From positions 3,162,001-3,226,000 of the forward strand of contig NC_035794.1 in the NCBI RefSeq assembly GCF_001653235.2: 64,000 bases of DNA, in the 5' to 3' direction. The notes beneath the pieces are model-generated. The model had not been told where the DNA came from. It searched no databases and saw only the letters and a list, made by a program, of their open reading frames with translations. The position numbers were made by a program, and so were the translations under genes. Positions 12,871-24,421 of this stretch are shown here, piece by piece. Each line of letters starts with the position of its first letter. Position 1 is the stretch's first letter. The stretch comes from Pochonia chlamydosporia 170. Its lineage: Eukaryota; Ascomycota; Sordariomycetes; Hypocreales; Clavicipitaceae.

Positions 12871-13187
12871 ATGTCGTCTCCTGCACCCAAATCTGAGACT
12901 GTTACTTCAATCGAGACAGTGAGCATGCAGTCGGCCTCTTCAAGCCAAGTTCTGTCTGCGACTAAGGACACTGACGTGCCTCCATGGTAGGTCAACAACA
13001 CACAACATGACAGCTCGAGTAACGCCTCTAACATAGACCCAATAGTACTAGTAGTAACTTTGACCTGACGTTGCGGGATGTCCAGGCATCTCCCGCTATG
13101 ATGGTGTCTCGATTTTTATACGAGACTAGAGCTGGAGAGGTACCCGTGAGCGAGCGGTTGATACAAATGCAGTGGCTGCAACAGTAG
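12871..13187 (+). CDS. Tentative small hypothetical protein, two exons
   Basis: The proposed exons are 12871-12986 and 13046-13187, split by a 59-bp intron with a gtaggt donor and an aatag acceptor. Together they give 86 codons (85 residues). The first part is Ser/Thr-rich and acidic (MSSPAPKSETVTSIETVSMQ). The second reads NFDLTLRDVQASPAMMVSRF and ends in MQWLQQ, predicted to be partly helical. Without the intron the frame stops after 39 codons. Support is the TATA box, the pyrimidine-rich leader, the frame-preserving intron and sensible composition. There is no signal peptide or known domain. It could be a cytosolic regulator-type micro-protein or a chance frame. Confidence 0.4.
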
Positions 13188-13753
13188 GTATAGAAAAGGA
13201 TGAAGCAGTCTGTTCGGGCTCATAGGGCTTAGTGTATGTACAAGTTATTGGTCGTGGTTATTGTTCGAGTAGTCGTGGCGGAGGCAGGGTATTCCATCAA
13301 TATGATCACTTGCGATACGCTTAGCCCCGAGCCACTTGCATTATGACACTTCGTTTGATCGCTAAAAGACTTCAAATGTAACCCAAAAACCTCCGTTTGC
13401 ATTTGGTGGTACCTGACTGGTGATTTGCTAGGTCCCAGCAACATGCACCCCGTTCGGCGGTGGAACATCGGGATCAAAAGTCCTGCCAACACTGGAAAAC
13501 AGCACACTTGTATTACAGTTCATCCAAACGTCCTTGACAAACTTGAATCGCAGCGTTGGGCTTTCTTTAATTTACGCTAAAGAGGGGCTGAACTGCCTGT
13601 ACGACCTGACTGAGACAAATGTCAAAACTCTGTGAGACACACGTTCCTCAGCTGCCTCCCCCTTTACCGCCTCGTTGGCCTTACATAGTCTTCATAATAA
13701 GACAGACTTTCGCCCTATCGAACGTTCACCCGTACTTGTCTCGCCCATCTACG
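13188..13753. other. Intergenic, promoter side of the arylsulfotransferase-family gene
   Basis: No gene was found. An in-frame ATG at 13619 would add 45 residues to the next gene, but would bury its signal peptide, so the region is better read as 5' untranslated sequence. Confidence 0.45.
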
Positions 13754-15372
13754 ATGAGGCTGTTTATGTTAGGCTTCGCAGTCTCCTATATTCTGCCATG
13801 CCTCGTCCGTGGCCAAGGGAGCGAGAACCAATCGCACAATTCTTGGCCCATCCAGTCCTTCAAGTCCAGCAGCGCCCGCCCGCCCAGCCTCCTCGTCGAA
13901 AAGACGGGCAAAACCGAGTCCGGACTACTTTCCTTCTCACCATTCGGGTGGAAGTGTCAAGAATGTAGCTCCTTCGTCATAATCTCGGATGAAAATGAAC
14001 TAATTTGGCAATCGGCATTGGGGACGTTTTCCTCATTCAACCCTCAAACTCTGTATGGCAATCAAGTCCTCGTTTACTGGACTGGCACTATTCTCCCACG
14101 ACCCTGGGGTATGGGCATTGGGCAGATTGAGATACTGGACAGCACATATAACAACATTTACACGGTTTCCATTTCTGGGAAAGAGCAGAATCTTGTGCCA
14201 GCGGCTGGGTTAGACGCAAGCAAGCTTCCATCGTTTATTGACATACATGAGGGTACCATCACTCCTGAGAACACTATACTAGTAACGGCCTATAATACCA
14301 CAGAGTACGACTTGACGGCGTTTGGCGGGCCGGCAGATGGATGGATGCACGATTGCGTGTTGTACGAATTGGACATCAAGACGAATAGGGTGCTTCATCG
14401 GTGGAGCGCATTGGAGCATATTGATGCGTATGCGGTGCCGTATGGTGATTTGAAGTATCCGCTCGGGGATATGGGGAGGAATAGGACGCACCCGTATGAC
14501 TTTACGCATATCAACTCTGTTGATAAGTTTCGCGATGGGTCGTATTTGATCTCGTCGAGGCATACGTGTGCTGTGTATCGTGTTGCAGCGGATGGCACGA
14601 TACTTTGGGTACTGCAAGTAAGTAAATGACTACCTCTCATGAAGAGGAAATACATTCATTGCCACGTTTAAGAGTTGACTAATGATAATGGTAGGGGCAA
14701 GGTGGCAAAAGCAGCTTTGTTCACAGGCCCGGCGTGTCCTTTTGTTTCCAGCACGACGCACGCATCTACAGAGACTCTGGTACAATCATCACCATATCAC
14801 TGTTCAACAACGACAACGACTTTGGGACGCCTCCCCGAGTATCCACAGCGCTCTTCATAACTCTGGATACAGTTCAGATGACAGCCGTTGTGGAGAGGGA
14901 GCTGACAGACCCTACGGAGAGTCTCTTCAGTCCGGCCATGGGCAATGTGCAGCCATTGCCACACGGTAACAGCCTTGTCGGTTACGGATTTCTTCCATAC
15001 CTGAAAGAATATGATGCGGCGGGCAATGTCGTCATGAGAGTTCAATGGGGCTACATCAATGCGGCATCGGCGTATCGAGCTTCTAGAACTAAGTGGATTG
15101 GCAAGCCTACGACTCCGCCGGCGGTGTATGCGTGCTACGACGGGAGGAATACGCAGGTTTTTATGAGTTGGAATGGGTCGACGGAGCACAAATCTTGGAG
15201 CGTGATGGCCGGCGATGAACCGTGGCGGATGGCGAAGCGTAAGAGGGTACCGTCTTCTGGCTTTGAGACTATGTGTGAAGTTATCGGTGGGCTTCGATAT
15301 GTGCAAGTTGAACCGGAGGGGGATAACGTGTCGCCTGTCAATTCAAGTATTGTCAAGGTCGTCAATTGCTAA
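13754..15372 (+). CDS. Secreted arylsulfotransferase-family (ASST-like) protein
   Basis: Exons 13754-14617 and 14695-15372 give 513 residues. The 77-bp intron has a gtaagt donor and a gttgactaatg branch region. The start MRLFMLGFAVSYILPCLVRG is a clear signal peptide. The body has the fungal Arylsulfotran_2 pattern: DIHEGTITPENTILVTAYN, DGWMHDCVLYELDI, FTHINSVDKFRDGSYLISSRH, then GKSSFVHRPGVSFCFQHDAR and GNVQPLPHGNSLVGYG, a beta-propeller-like array. Bacterial ASST moves sulfate between phenols; the fungal branch is mostly uncharacterised and may bind ligands or oxidise substrates instead. Several N-glycosylation sites fit an extracellular protein. The next gene on the same strand is an MCT-type transporter. 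Function beyond family membership is not shown. Confidence 0.85.
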
Positions 15373-16157
15373 GAAATGGAAACAGAGTCATCAACCTGGA
15401 ATACTTTCGAAGACGGAATGTCACTAGGCTAAGCTTACAGGTCGTTAGGAATGCATCGGAGCCTTCTGAACGCGATGCCGACGAGTGTGCTTTTGGGCAT
15501 TTATTCTTTGAACCTGCTGCGATATCGTGATTGTTGGAACGGCGCAGTTGGCAGACTAATGAGTTCTGGTGGTGGTGATCTGTTGTGTTACGGACGAGTT
15601 ATCAACTTATCACGGACACCACAGCTTTCGGACAAACGCACTTGACCGGCTCTTGAGGCAAAGGATAGCTAACTGCATGATTACGGTCAATGTCCAAAAA
15701 TCTAGCCACACAAATTCCCGGGACTTCCCGACCGCAAGTTCATGTCGCACAAGAAAACCCCAAGCAACAACATCGCACAGAAGCCTCACAACAGCCATCG
15801 CGTGTTTCGCACAACGCACCAACGTGAAAATAAAACTGGAGACCATCCCAATATATTAATCTTCAGGCCAACGAGAGTCAACGAATATCTGCCGGGATTT
15901 CTCTCCGGCACATCGGCACTGGCCGTCGTGTGCGGGCGCGGCGCTAAGCTATATTAACATTGACCTCGACTCCAATTCAACTCTCGGCCTTTTTCGCGTC
16001 TTTGTTAAATCCGATCCACCGACTTCGCTATACACAACGTCATAAACCCATGTCCATCAATTTGTCATGCCTTCAAGTCCAATATAAACATGGCACAATG
16101 CATCCCGTATCTCTTGTAGGTTATTCATCTCAGCGCCGCTATTGAGCTGAAATCACG
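15373..16157. other. Intergenic between ASST-like and MCT transporter genes
   Basis: About 785 bases with no gene. The right half is the transporter promoter; tctccggcacatcgg and gtgcgggcgcggcg near 15900-15945 are GC-rich patches. Confidence 0.45.
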
Positions 16158-17592
16158 ATGGCGACAGTCGACAAACCATCGACTGATGGCTCACCAATGG
16201 ACTCCGACCGCTCCGACAGCGCTCTCTCATCAATAGTACCAAATGGCACCGCTGGACGGCCTCATGACGAAGAAAAGTCTGTCGATTCGGGCGCATCTCC
16301 AAATGCATCTGCGGGAGGACCTCCGACAGTTTCACCGCCGCCAAATGGAGGATACTGGGCTTGGATGCAAGTTGCTGCTGGTTTCTGCATCTTCTTCAAC
16401 ACCTGGGGCGTTCTAAACACGTTTGGCATCTTCCAAACCTACTATGAGGATGGATCATTGTTTCACGAGTCCTCCTCTAACATCTCATGGATCGGATCTA
16501 TCCAAGCCTACTGCGTGCTGGTGACGGGCCTCATCTCCGGACCAATATACGATCGGGGTTACCTCCGTGCTCTGGTTTTCACCGGCACTATCCTACTGGT
16601 CCTCGGTTTCATGATGCTAAGCATATGCAACACATTTTGGCAAGTTCTCCTCGCGCAGGGTTTCTGCGTGGGCATCGGCGCAGGCTGTCTGTTTGTCCCG
16701 TCGCTGGCGATCCTTCCGACGTATTTCAACACGAGAATTGGACTCGCCGTGGGAATAGCAGCATCTGGGTCGTCGCTTGGCGGTGTCATTTACCCGATTA
16801 TATTCTACAAGCTCATCGACCGGATTGGCTTTGGCTGGACCGTCAGGACTATTGGCTTCATCGCATTGGCTACGCAAATGGTGCCGCTAGTCTTTGCCAA
16901 GATGCGAGTGAAGCCGGCTAAGGCGAGAGCCATATTGGACTGGTCGGCGTTTACGGACTGGCCCTATGTTTTCTTCGTGGTGAGCACCTTGATTGGTTTT
17001 ATTGGCCTCTACGTCATGTTGTTCTACATTTCGTATTTTGGGGCCGCCACGGGCATTACTTCGCCGGAAATGTCGTTTTACTTGGTTCCCATCTTGAATG
17101 CTGCGTCCATGTTTGGCAGAACTTTGCCAAACGCCATCTCCGACAAAACTGGTCCTTTTAATCGTGAGTACTTTTCTCAGTTGTTTCTTCCAAGCATGCT
17201 AATGCACTGCAGTTTTTGGCCCAGCCGCCATCATCTGTGGCATCCTCACCCTTTGTCTACTGGCTGTTAAGAGCCTTGCCGGCATCATCGTAATCGCCGT
17301 TTTGTATGGATTCTTTTCGGGAGTTTTCATCGCCATACCGGGAGTTTGCTTTGTCAAACTGACCCAAGATAAGAGTAAGCTGGGCACCCGCATTGGCATG
17401 GGATTCACTACATTTGGGTTTGGCGTACTGGCTGGGGGACCGGGAGGTGGTAGTATCTTGGGAACCAACTCGTCAGATATGCATTGGGACTCTGTATGGA
17501 TATATGGAGGATGCACTGCGATGTGTTCCGGTGTCTTGCTTATTGTACTTAGAATGTGGCTTGCGAAAGGGAAGCTTGCCGTGAAAATATGA
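16158..17592 (+). CDS. MFS transporter, monocarboxylate-transporter (MCT) type
   Basis: Exons 16158-17163 and 17213-17592, separated by a 49-bp intron, give 461 residues. A hydrophilic, Ser/Pro-rich N-terminus (about 55 residues) precedes the MCT signature GGYWAWMQVAAGFCIFFNTW in the first membrane helix and TFGIFQTYY after it. The rest has about 12 hydrophobic helices, including GFCVGIGAGCLFVPSLAILP and GIAASGSSLGGVIYPIIFY. Length and layout are normal for the fungal MCH/MCT branch, which moves monocarboxylates, riboflavin or secondary metabolites. No cargo can be inferred from sequence alone. It follows the ASST-like gene on the same strand 785 bp away, which may or may not mean shared regulation. 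Confidence 0.9.
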
Positions 17593-18037
17593 GGTGTTGG
17601 GCACGTTTATGCTCATAAAGAGAGAAAAATATGAGCCAACGGGAGAGTGGAACTCTTAGAGCCGTAGGTAGGCTGTGTATATTCGTAGGAATACTCTTGG
17701 AATTAGATTTATTATCAGTACATAAGAAGCTGCTGGCCTGGCCGTTGCAACCTTGTCAATGAACACCAACTGGGCCATCCCAACCTGGTTGCCTCTCTAA
17801 ATTTCGACTAGGCAATACTGTTATTAGTCTCTTGGTATAAAGTGCTTGCTATAATGCGATATCAATGTTCTACCCATTAACAATTAGCTCGTGGTTGGCC
17901 CAGTTTCCCTCAGTGCCAGCCTCTACTCCCCCGATACAGTCAGTTTTGCCATACCACCTTCTCATCAGCTACATCGTACTGATGCATTTTAACACAAGTT
18001 ATGCCGAAACCTATTCGTAGAGCAACGATCGAAAATC
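17593..18037. other. Convergent spacer with transporter 3' end
   Basis: This is the tail-to-tail spacer between the transporter and the Kre9-like gene. No coding signal was seen. Confidence 0.5.
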
Positions 18038-18785
18038 TCATCCAAGGTACGCGACAGCGGCGATTGCGCCCGCGACAATCGCAAATGGTGTAGGGCGAGC
18101 ACCCCCATTGGGGACAGTTGTAGAAGACTGAGCAGAGGAGCTAGCAGCACTTGTCGCGGCTACAAGTTGTGTTAGTATACCAGGCCGTTTCGGGACAATT
18201 CCACCAAGTCTCCATGAAATGCTTACAGGTTGTGACAGAGGCAGCGCTGGTGATTGTAGAGCTGCCAGTAGTGCTGACGGCTGAGCTGACTGTAGTCGTA
18301 GCGGTACTCGCAGAGCTGGATGCCTCGCTAGTCTTGTCGCTGGCCGTAGAAGAGGACTTAGCATCTGTCGTCAGTCCTGGTCCAGTGCCCGTATATTCGA
18401 AGGGACTGCTGTAGTTGACATCCTTGGGGTCGCCGTTGTTATCGGAGATCTTGAAACTGTAAGACCCGGAGGGCAGATCCGACGGGGTAAATGTGAAGGA
18501 GCCGTCCTTGGCATTCTCTGTTCAACGAAATCTGTTAACCACCGTCTGCTGGACTAGTCGAGTCTTCTTCAATTGTGGTCGGGGCATACTGGTCAAAGTC
18601 TTGACATCCTTCTTTTGGTCCTTCGGGCCGTTCTGGAGGACTATCGTGCAACCATTGGCGCAGTTGTCGAATTTGAGAGTAAACTCCTTGTTCTCGACGA
18701 CTTCAAATTTGGTGTTTAAAAAGTTGGGCCTCACTGCCACGGCAAGGGCTACCAGTGCCGAGATGGATGCGAATGAGTATTTCAT
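18038..18785 (-). CDS. Kre9/Knh1-like GPI-anchored cell-wall protein
   Basis: Three exons (18785-18590, 18517-18227, 18159-18038) give 202 residues. Intron 2 carries a textbook tatactaac branch site. MKYSFASISALVALAVAV is a signal peptide. Residues about 20-105 form the Ser/Thr-membrane-anchored (Kre9/Knh1 N-terminal) domain, with KFDNCANGCTIVLQNG and GSYSFKISDNNGDP. A Ser/Thr/Ala-rich stalk follows, then VPNGG and a hydrophobic tail (AIVAGAIAAVAYL) typical of GPI attachment. Kre9/Knh proteins take part in beta-1,6-glucan assembly in yeast; small filamentous-fungal members like this one are abundant wall proteins of unknown role. Confidence 0.88.
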
Positions 18786-19618
18786 TTTGTTGTGTATCCT
18801 GTAGCAGAGAGCAAATACAACACTGCGGGAACTGAGGTGAAGAAATAAACAATTATAGTCGCTAAAAGTCTCGTTAACGATGTTTAGTTCAATTTAAATA
18901 TAGCCGTTCATTACGGGTATTGCCAGAAGTGGTAAGTAGTTACAGCTCGTGGTTTCTGAGCAAGCTTATGACTCTGTGCTAACTAGCTGGTAAAGATACT
19001 GGGGACATGACGAGATTCTCAAAGAGAGCATAGCAAGAAGATGAGGCTCAACTTTTTTGTTTAGGACTAAAAGGGAAGTCCCCGAACCACAACCAACGAA
19101 GGTTTTGCTGCTTGGCATGGCGCTAGGAAGCAATTTAACCTCGGTCGCTTCCATATTTGTCAATGGCCTTGCTTGAGCTGAAGTTGTACGCGCATTGGGA
19201 GAGGGGCTAATTTCCGTTGATTCCTTCAGCATGACATTGTGCAAGCAGGGTCTTTGCCACCAGGGTGGCTTGGGTTCGTGGTTTGTTGTCGAAGTTGGCA
19301 TTACCAGCAGAATGTACTTGGTGGAATCCTCGAGATTGCCGATTCAAGTTGTGTCAACTCAACAACACCATAGCCGTGATTGTCCCCATGAGCGGATTAG
19401 ACCGGTTGAGCACTTTTGAAGAGTGTAACTCATTGTTATTCATTCCTTGTTTTAAGGAAACACGTTCTTCCGCCTTGCGATGGCCTTCGCCACGGTGTGG
19501 CAGAGTCTCAACTAACATAACCTGATGGTTCGAGAAACCACGCTGGAATGACTACGCCATACACCATCGACCGTCTCATTCAAGGCACTGCCATCGACCC
19601 AATCAACATCGGCAACTC
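18786..19618. other. Intergenic, no gene seen
   Basis: It holds the promoter of the Kre9-like gene (left end) and the 3' flank of the Zn2Cys6 regulator. Short frames here are unsupported. Confidence 0.5.
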
Positions 19619-21323
19619 TCACCATGATATGTCCCTTATATGCTCCGACGAGTGACCGAGAGCCTCATCCAACGCCCGTAGCCTGACCCTAGCAGCCTTG
19701 GTTTCCAGAAACTCGATAGAGAGATCCACCACTCTTCCGCACGTACATCCAAGTTGACCAAACCCACACGGGCGTTTCTTCGACGTCGCGAGGCTCTCAT
19801 CAAGGCTTTCCTCCACCATGGTCCGCGCCTCTGCGAAGGATGCCATGAACCCTGTGTCCCATAGACCCTCGTTTCTGCCTAACCGTCGCAGCAAAGCTAT
19901 TGCTCTGTGACTCTGGGCTGATTCCCGGTGAATTGCAACCATTTGCAGTGGCTCACATACTGACGGACCGTACGAGAATCCGCCCAAAATAGGATTCTGC
20001 AAAGACATGCCGTCTGTAGTTGAGTCTGCCGTCTTCTCTGCAAGCTTCAGAACTTCTTCATAGATTGGATTGAGCGCAATCTGGCAACACCAATCCTTTT
20101 CCGCACACAGACCAAGCGCTTTTTCGAACCAGGTTAGCCAAATTCTGACTACAAAGTCTGGTATTAGTTCATGCTCGTTGGGCTGCTGAGATCGTCTCAG
20201 CTCTCTGTACTTGGCCCTCCACATGGTTACTGCTTGGGCATGTAGACCATACGAATCTTGAATGGGGCGAATCTCATGCTTTGCGTCGCTATTTTGTAGC
20301 GCTAGCCTATGGAACTCTGTCATGGCGCTTATCAAGGTCTGCATCTCCACGTAGGCATCCATCGTGGACTGGAAGGGTCTACTGGATGGCAAACGGACTT
20401 GCGCCGGGTCATTCCAGTCTCTAATGCAACCTCGCCACATTATTTGGGCCTCCAGCCGACTCATGAGTCTTACGAAGGCGCTCTTGTTCGTTAACAAAGG
20501 CCCTGGTTGAGTGTCTCGTCTTGTGCCGCCATCTTCCCAGAACTTCCACTGGTAAAACAGATGCAGAGCGGAGCGCGCATGAAGCATGATCTCGTCGGTA
20601 GCACCAGACAATACAGCAATACTGGTGAAGAGAATGCTACAAATTAGAAAGACGTCTCGATATGTATGGTGAGGAACTCCGTGACTCAGGATGGAGGCAA
20701 TGTCTCTGAGTGCGGCATTGTAGTGCGTCAGCGCAAAGGTATAGTGGTCATATCTTGTCTTTTTGTATGATGCCGCGTGTTCTGGAATACGTGATATAAG
20801 ATGCATTGATGCCATTGCAAGGCTTGCATGTCGAATGGCTGGGTATGCAAGACTTGCACGGGGTACATCTTCAGACCAGAATTCTTGGTCCAACGTGCTG
20901 GCCACTTGCGGAATGGTGGAATGACAAAATACATGAAACATTTCCCTTTCTCTCGGTGAAGACCCAGTATCTTGCAGCGTGGGCGGAAACTGAAGCCGGC
21001 AAACACCAGATGTGGACTGAGTTGTCGACTGGTGGCTTGGCTGGTAGGCATAGCCTCTGCAAGTGCGTTTACCTAGCGCACAATTCCGACAGATCGGTTT
21101 AGATTCGTCACATTTTAGATGCCGTGCTCTATGTTCCCGGACGAGAGAAGTTTAGACGACGCACCGCGACAATCTGGAAGTAGAGACAGCGTTGGTTGAC
21201 ATTTACATACCGGCAAGTGGAACATCCCGTCCTAACTTTGTGAGCCCACTTCTTCCGTGGGAACTTCCGTGTCAAGACATGAGACGTTATTTGTGCGGTT
21301 TGGTTGTTCTGCGGCGGAGGCAT
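19619..21323 (-). CDS. Zn2Cys6 transcription factor
   Basis: Exon 1 (21323-21211) and exon 2 (21128-19619) give 540 residues; the 82-bp intron splits the zinc cluster. Joined, residues 34-61 show C-x2-C-x6-C-x6-C-x2-C-x6-C exactly (GCSTCR, then HLKCDESKPICRNC, then KRTC), with basic residues before it (RKFPRKKWAHKVR). The rest matches the fungal-specific middle-homology region seen in regulators: SLAYPAIRHASLAMASMHL, HYNAALRDIASIL, VFLICSILFTSIAVLSG. The intron inside the zinc cluster is common in this family. An upstream in-frame extension begins at a TTG, so ATG 21323 is preferred. Its targets are unknown; neighbours on both sides are membrane or wall genes. Confidence 0.92.
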
Positions 21324-22076
21324 TTGCGAAAATTTGTTACATCGGGCGCGGCTTGGTGACTGACGACGGGCTACGGCACCGTGTTCATTGTCTATACTAG
21401 CAGAGAAGGTAGACAATAAACCGAGGAAAGGGAATAGCTTGGTCCGTCAGCTAGTTAGTGCATAAGCTTCTTGGGAACAAAAGACGGAGTTGAGGGTGAG
21501 CGTGTTTGGCTCTGGAATTAACCCCAACTGGACCTGCGGGCGGAGAAGACGGACTGTCTTAGCTCACCGATTCATATGCTGACAGCGTCGGTGATACCAT
21601 CCTGGCCTTTCTGGGGTTAGTGTATGCATCAAGCGAAGGTTGGTTGGACAAGCATTGTTTTTGCCCTCATGCAGGCAAATGCTTTTGAAGTTGGTGAGTT
21701 TGTTCTCCGCGCACCAAAGCCGTAAATAAGCGACCTCAATTGGGAGACTCATTTCGACTCATGTAATATTATCTGCAACATGTGACAGAAGTTCTATTAC
21801 ATGATCTCGATAAATAAAATGCCGAGCAAATCACCCAGGCCTCTGTGGGTGGGTTGCCTTCGTGTCGACTATTCAATCAGAATGAAGTGATGGGCGCGGC
21901 TTCTCAATTGCTGACTATTCGAAAACTGATATTAAATTCTAGAATGCAATGCTTTCCTACCGGGTTTCTACGCTCTGGCTGCATCACTTGTTGCGTGGCA
22001 TTACAGCAGCTCTAGTGAGTTTCGTAACCTCCATCCTCAATCGCCCGCTTCTTATCAACCCTGGTCGATGTACCGA
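21324..22076. other. Intergenic, no gene seen
   Basis: It holds the promoter of the Zn2Cys6 gene (left end) and the 3' flank of the DUF2306 gene. No convincing reading frame on either strand. Confidence 0.5.
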
Positions 22077-23307
22077 TTAGAGATCGCTCAATACAGACTG
22101 AGCCTCATCATGAACAAATCTATCTCTATCGCTCGTGGGATTCCAACGAGCACAGTCCCCTAGCCGATCGGCAGTAAGACCAGCCCGACCCGGACTCTTG
22201 AACCCTGCTTCAAGCTGGCGCTGGTACGATACATTTCGAAGTCTCTCTGCTTCTGCGGGTGTAAGGTGAAGCTAGGGAGACATTAATCACATGAGTCAAA
22301 GATGATCCAGAGCGCACTCACGTATACTTCAATGCCAATGGCATGCAGAACAAGTGCAAGCCATAGACCCATGCCAAAGGTCAAATTCAACGCCGCGGCG
22401 ATATTCTCTTCTGATCCTTCAACCAAATCTGCCCTCACGGGTGCCGTATTGTTCAGTAAATGACACTCAGGATACGTGCTAACGAGTGCCTCGGTTGTAT
22501 TATAAAAGGTCGCTAGTTCGTCACACGGCAGCGCCTTGTAGTATGGACTTCTTGAAGTGGAAATAACACTGGCTGAAAGGCCCATGATGATTCTGCACGT
22601 AATGATACAAGCACTCTGACTGCTGTTAGCCCCGAGATGACAAAAGTGAAGAGCAGGCAAACTTACGTAAAACCATGCGCGCAGCATCCAGGCACGATGC
22701 TGCTCGAGCTGCAACTTCTTGATGTTGTAGTAAGCAATGGCCAGCGAAACAAGAAACATGATGCTGATAACACCAACGGCCACTTGTATGTCAATGCCAC
22801 CCCCAAAAGCGACTCGAGCAATCATGAAAACGCCTATCGTGCCGAGTAAGCTGAGTAGTAAGATGATGTATCCATTGACACGGTGGAATAAAATAGCTTT
22901 GTATCTGATTATTGGGGTAAATTGGAAGCAAACCAAGACTGCAGCCGGGATGATGGTGTATAGATGCAATCGAATGCCGATCCTGTACACATCTTTAGTG
23001 TTGTAGCGCCAGCATTCACCTGGGCCAGCACGAGTCGCTCCGTTTCCGGATGGACCACAGAATACTCCATCATAGTTGAGGAACATGATCCTGGCCAGGG
23101 AGAAGCCCATCATAGCGCCGGCAAATATGAGCCATAGCACAAAGTTGTAGCCTTTTTTAAACCCGATGGGGTTGTATAATTTGCGCATTGTGGCAACGAA
23201 ACCATTTCGTGGAGGCTTTGAAGGCATCCGCATTCTGAGCAATGGAGGAGTGAGATTCTAGAAGGAATGTTATTATACCTGTCGAAGAGGGAATTGGGTG
23301 AAGACAT
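22077..23307 (-). CDS. DUF2306 multi-pass membrane protein
   Basis: Four exons are proposed: 23307-23279, 23234-22667, 22615-22322 and 22271-22077, giving 361 residues. The first intron (44 bp) is short; without it the protein would start at ATG 23233. About seven hydrophobic helices are visible: NFVLWLIFAGAMMGFSLARI, LHLYTIIPAAVLVCFQF, GYIILLLSLLGTIGVFMIAR, VAVGVISIMFLVSLAIAYYN, then HRAWMLRAWFY and the last near LALVLHAIGIEVY. The RVNGYI and EQHRAWMLRAW motifs are the hallmark of DUF2306, a family in which the His-containing motifs suggest heme or quinone binding. The C-terminal tail of about 65 residues is hydrophilic and ends in QSVLSDL. No biochemical role is known. Confidence 0.85.
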
Positions 23308-24421
23308 GGGATACGGCTATTACTTTGTGCTACGGCATCATTCCTTATTTATACTCTGTCTCTACCCAAAGTCTTTTGATCACGTATCTGTGTCGTATTG
23401 CACCAATCACTCACGTCTACGACGTACGCAGTTGTCCCAATGAAATACCATACTTGTCACGCTCTTTAATCACCGGGCTGTGAATGCGAGTGCGAGTTGA
23501 GCTGCATTCTGCGATGGCAAGTGTGGCTGCATGTACTTCAAAACGCCAAGCAAGATGCACTTCCAATGCCGCTCTTTGTTTCGTCAACCCTGCCCTGCAC
23601 TCCATCATCAATTACGGTTGCATGTTAGTTTATCTGGACGTGCAGTCGCATCTACAGCCAGGATAGTTGATGGGCCGCGTGGGTGGCAACGTAATGAAAC
23701 TGGGACTGATGATCAGCTTAACGTTTCGCGCATATGAGCGCGCCAAATGCAGCCCAAAACATCTTAGCGTCTGCCACTTCCGTCAAGGCTTAAAATTGTC
23801 TATTCATCGTTCCGCCATCCGAAGTTAGCTAGCATTGAGGCGTTGTAAGTACCTAGCTGTTGGCTTTCCTTTTTCCGTAGGCACTCAGCAGTGCGACACG
23901 AATTACGAGCAGCCAGGGACCAAGTTTACAAAGACCTGGCGCAGTGCCAAGAGTAGATGACATGAACACCAGGGTAGCACGGCTTTTGTCTCACTTTGGA
24001 GAGTTGGCTCAAGGGGAAGAGGAACTCGTCTATGAAGTCAGGGATGGCTGGGCAGTTTAGGTACTTTCTTGTACTGTCTTGGAGTCAAGCTATACCCCTA
24101 CGCCACGCAATTGGGACAACTACAGCAATTCGGCAATATTAAAATGCTTACGTCCTTATGGTTGTCTACAGGTTTAAACCAGATTCCACCCAAATTGTGG
24201 ACTGCGTGGCTATATATGCCTTTTACAAATGTTAAAGTTGATGGATCGACAAACAGGTACGACATGGTTGATGCCTCAACTGGAACATGCAAAATATAGC
24301 AGCGAGGCTAGATGACCAATGCTGAGGCTGACAGAGATGTTCCACGTGGTCTCAGTACGACTCTCCCACAAAAAGACATCGATCATGAGACAACAGACAA
24401 ACCAACCGCACACCGAATTTA
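23308..24421. other. Divergent spacer, no gene seen
   Basis: About 1.1 kb between divergently transcribed DUF2306 and kinase genes. No reading frame with coding character was found; both promoters must lie here. Confidence 0.5.

Noticed and set aside
13619..13753. Upstream in-frame ATG for the arylsulfotransferase-family gene
   Set aside because: It would add 45 residues in front of a clear signal peptide, which would abolish secretion.
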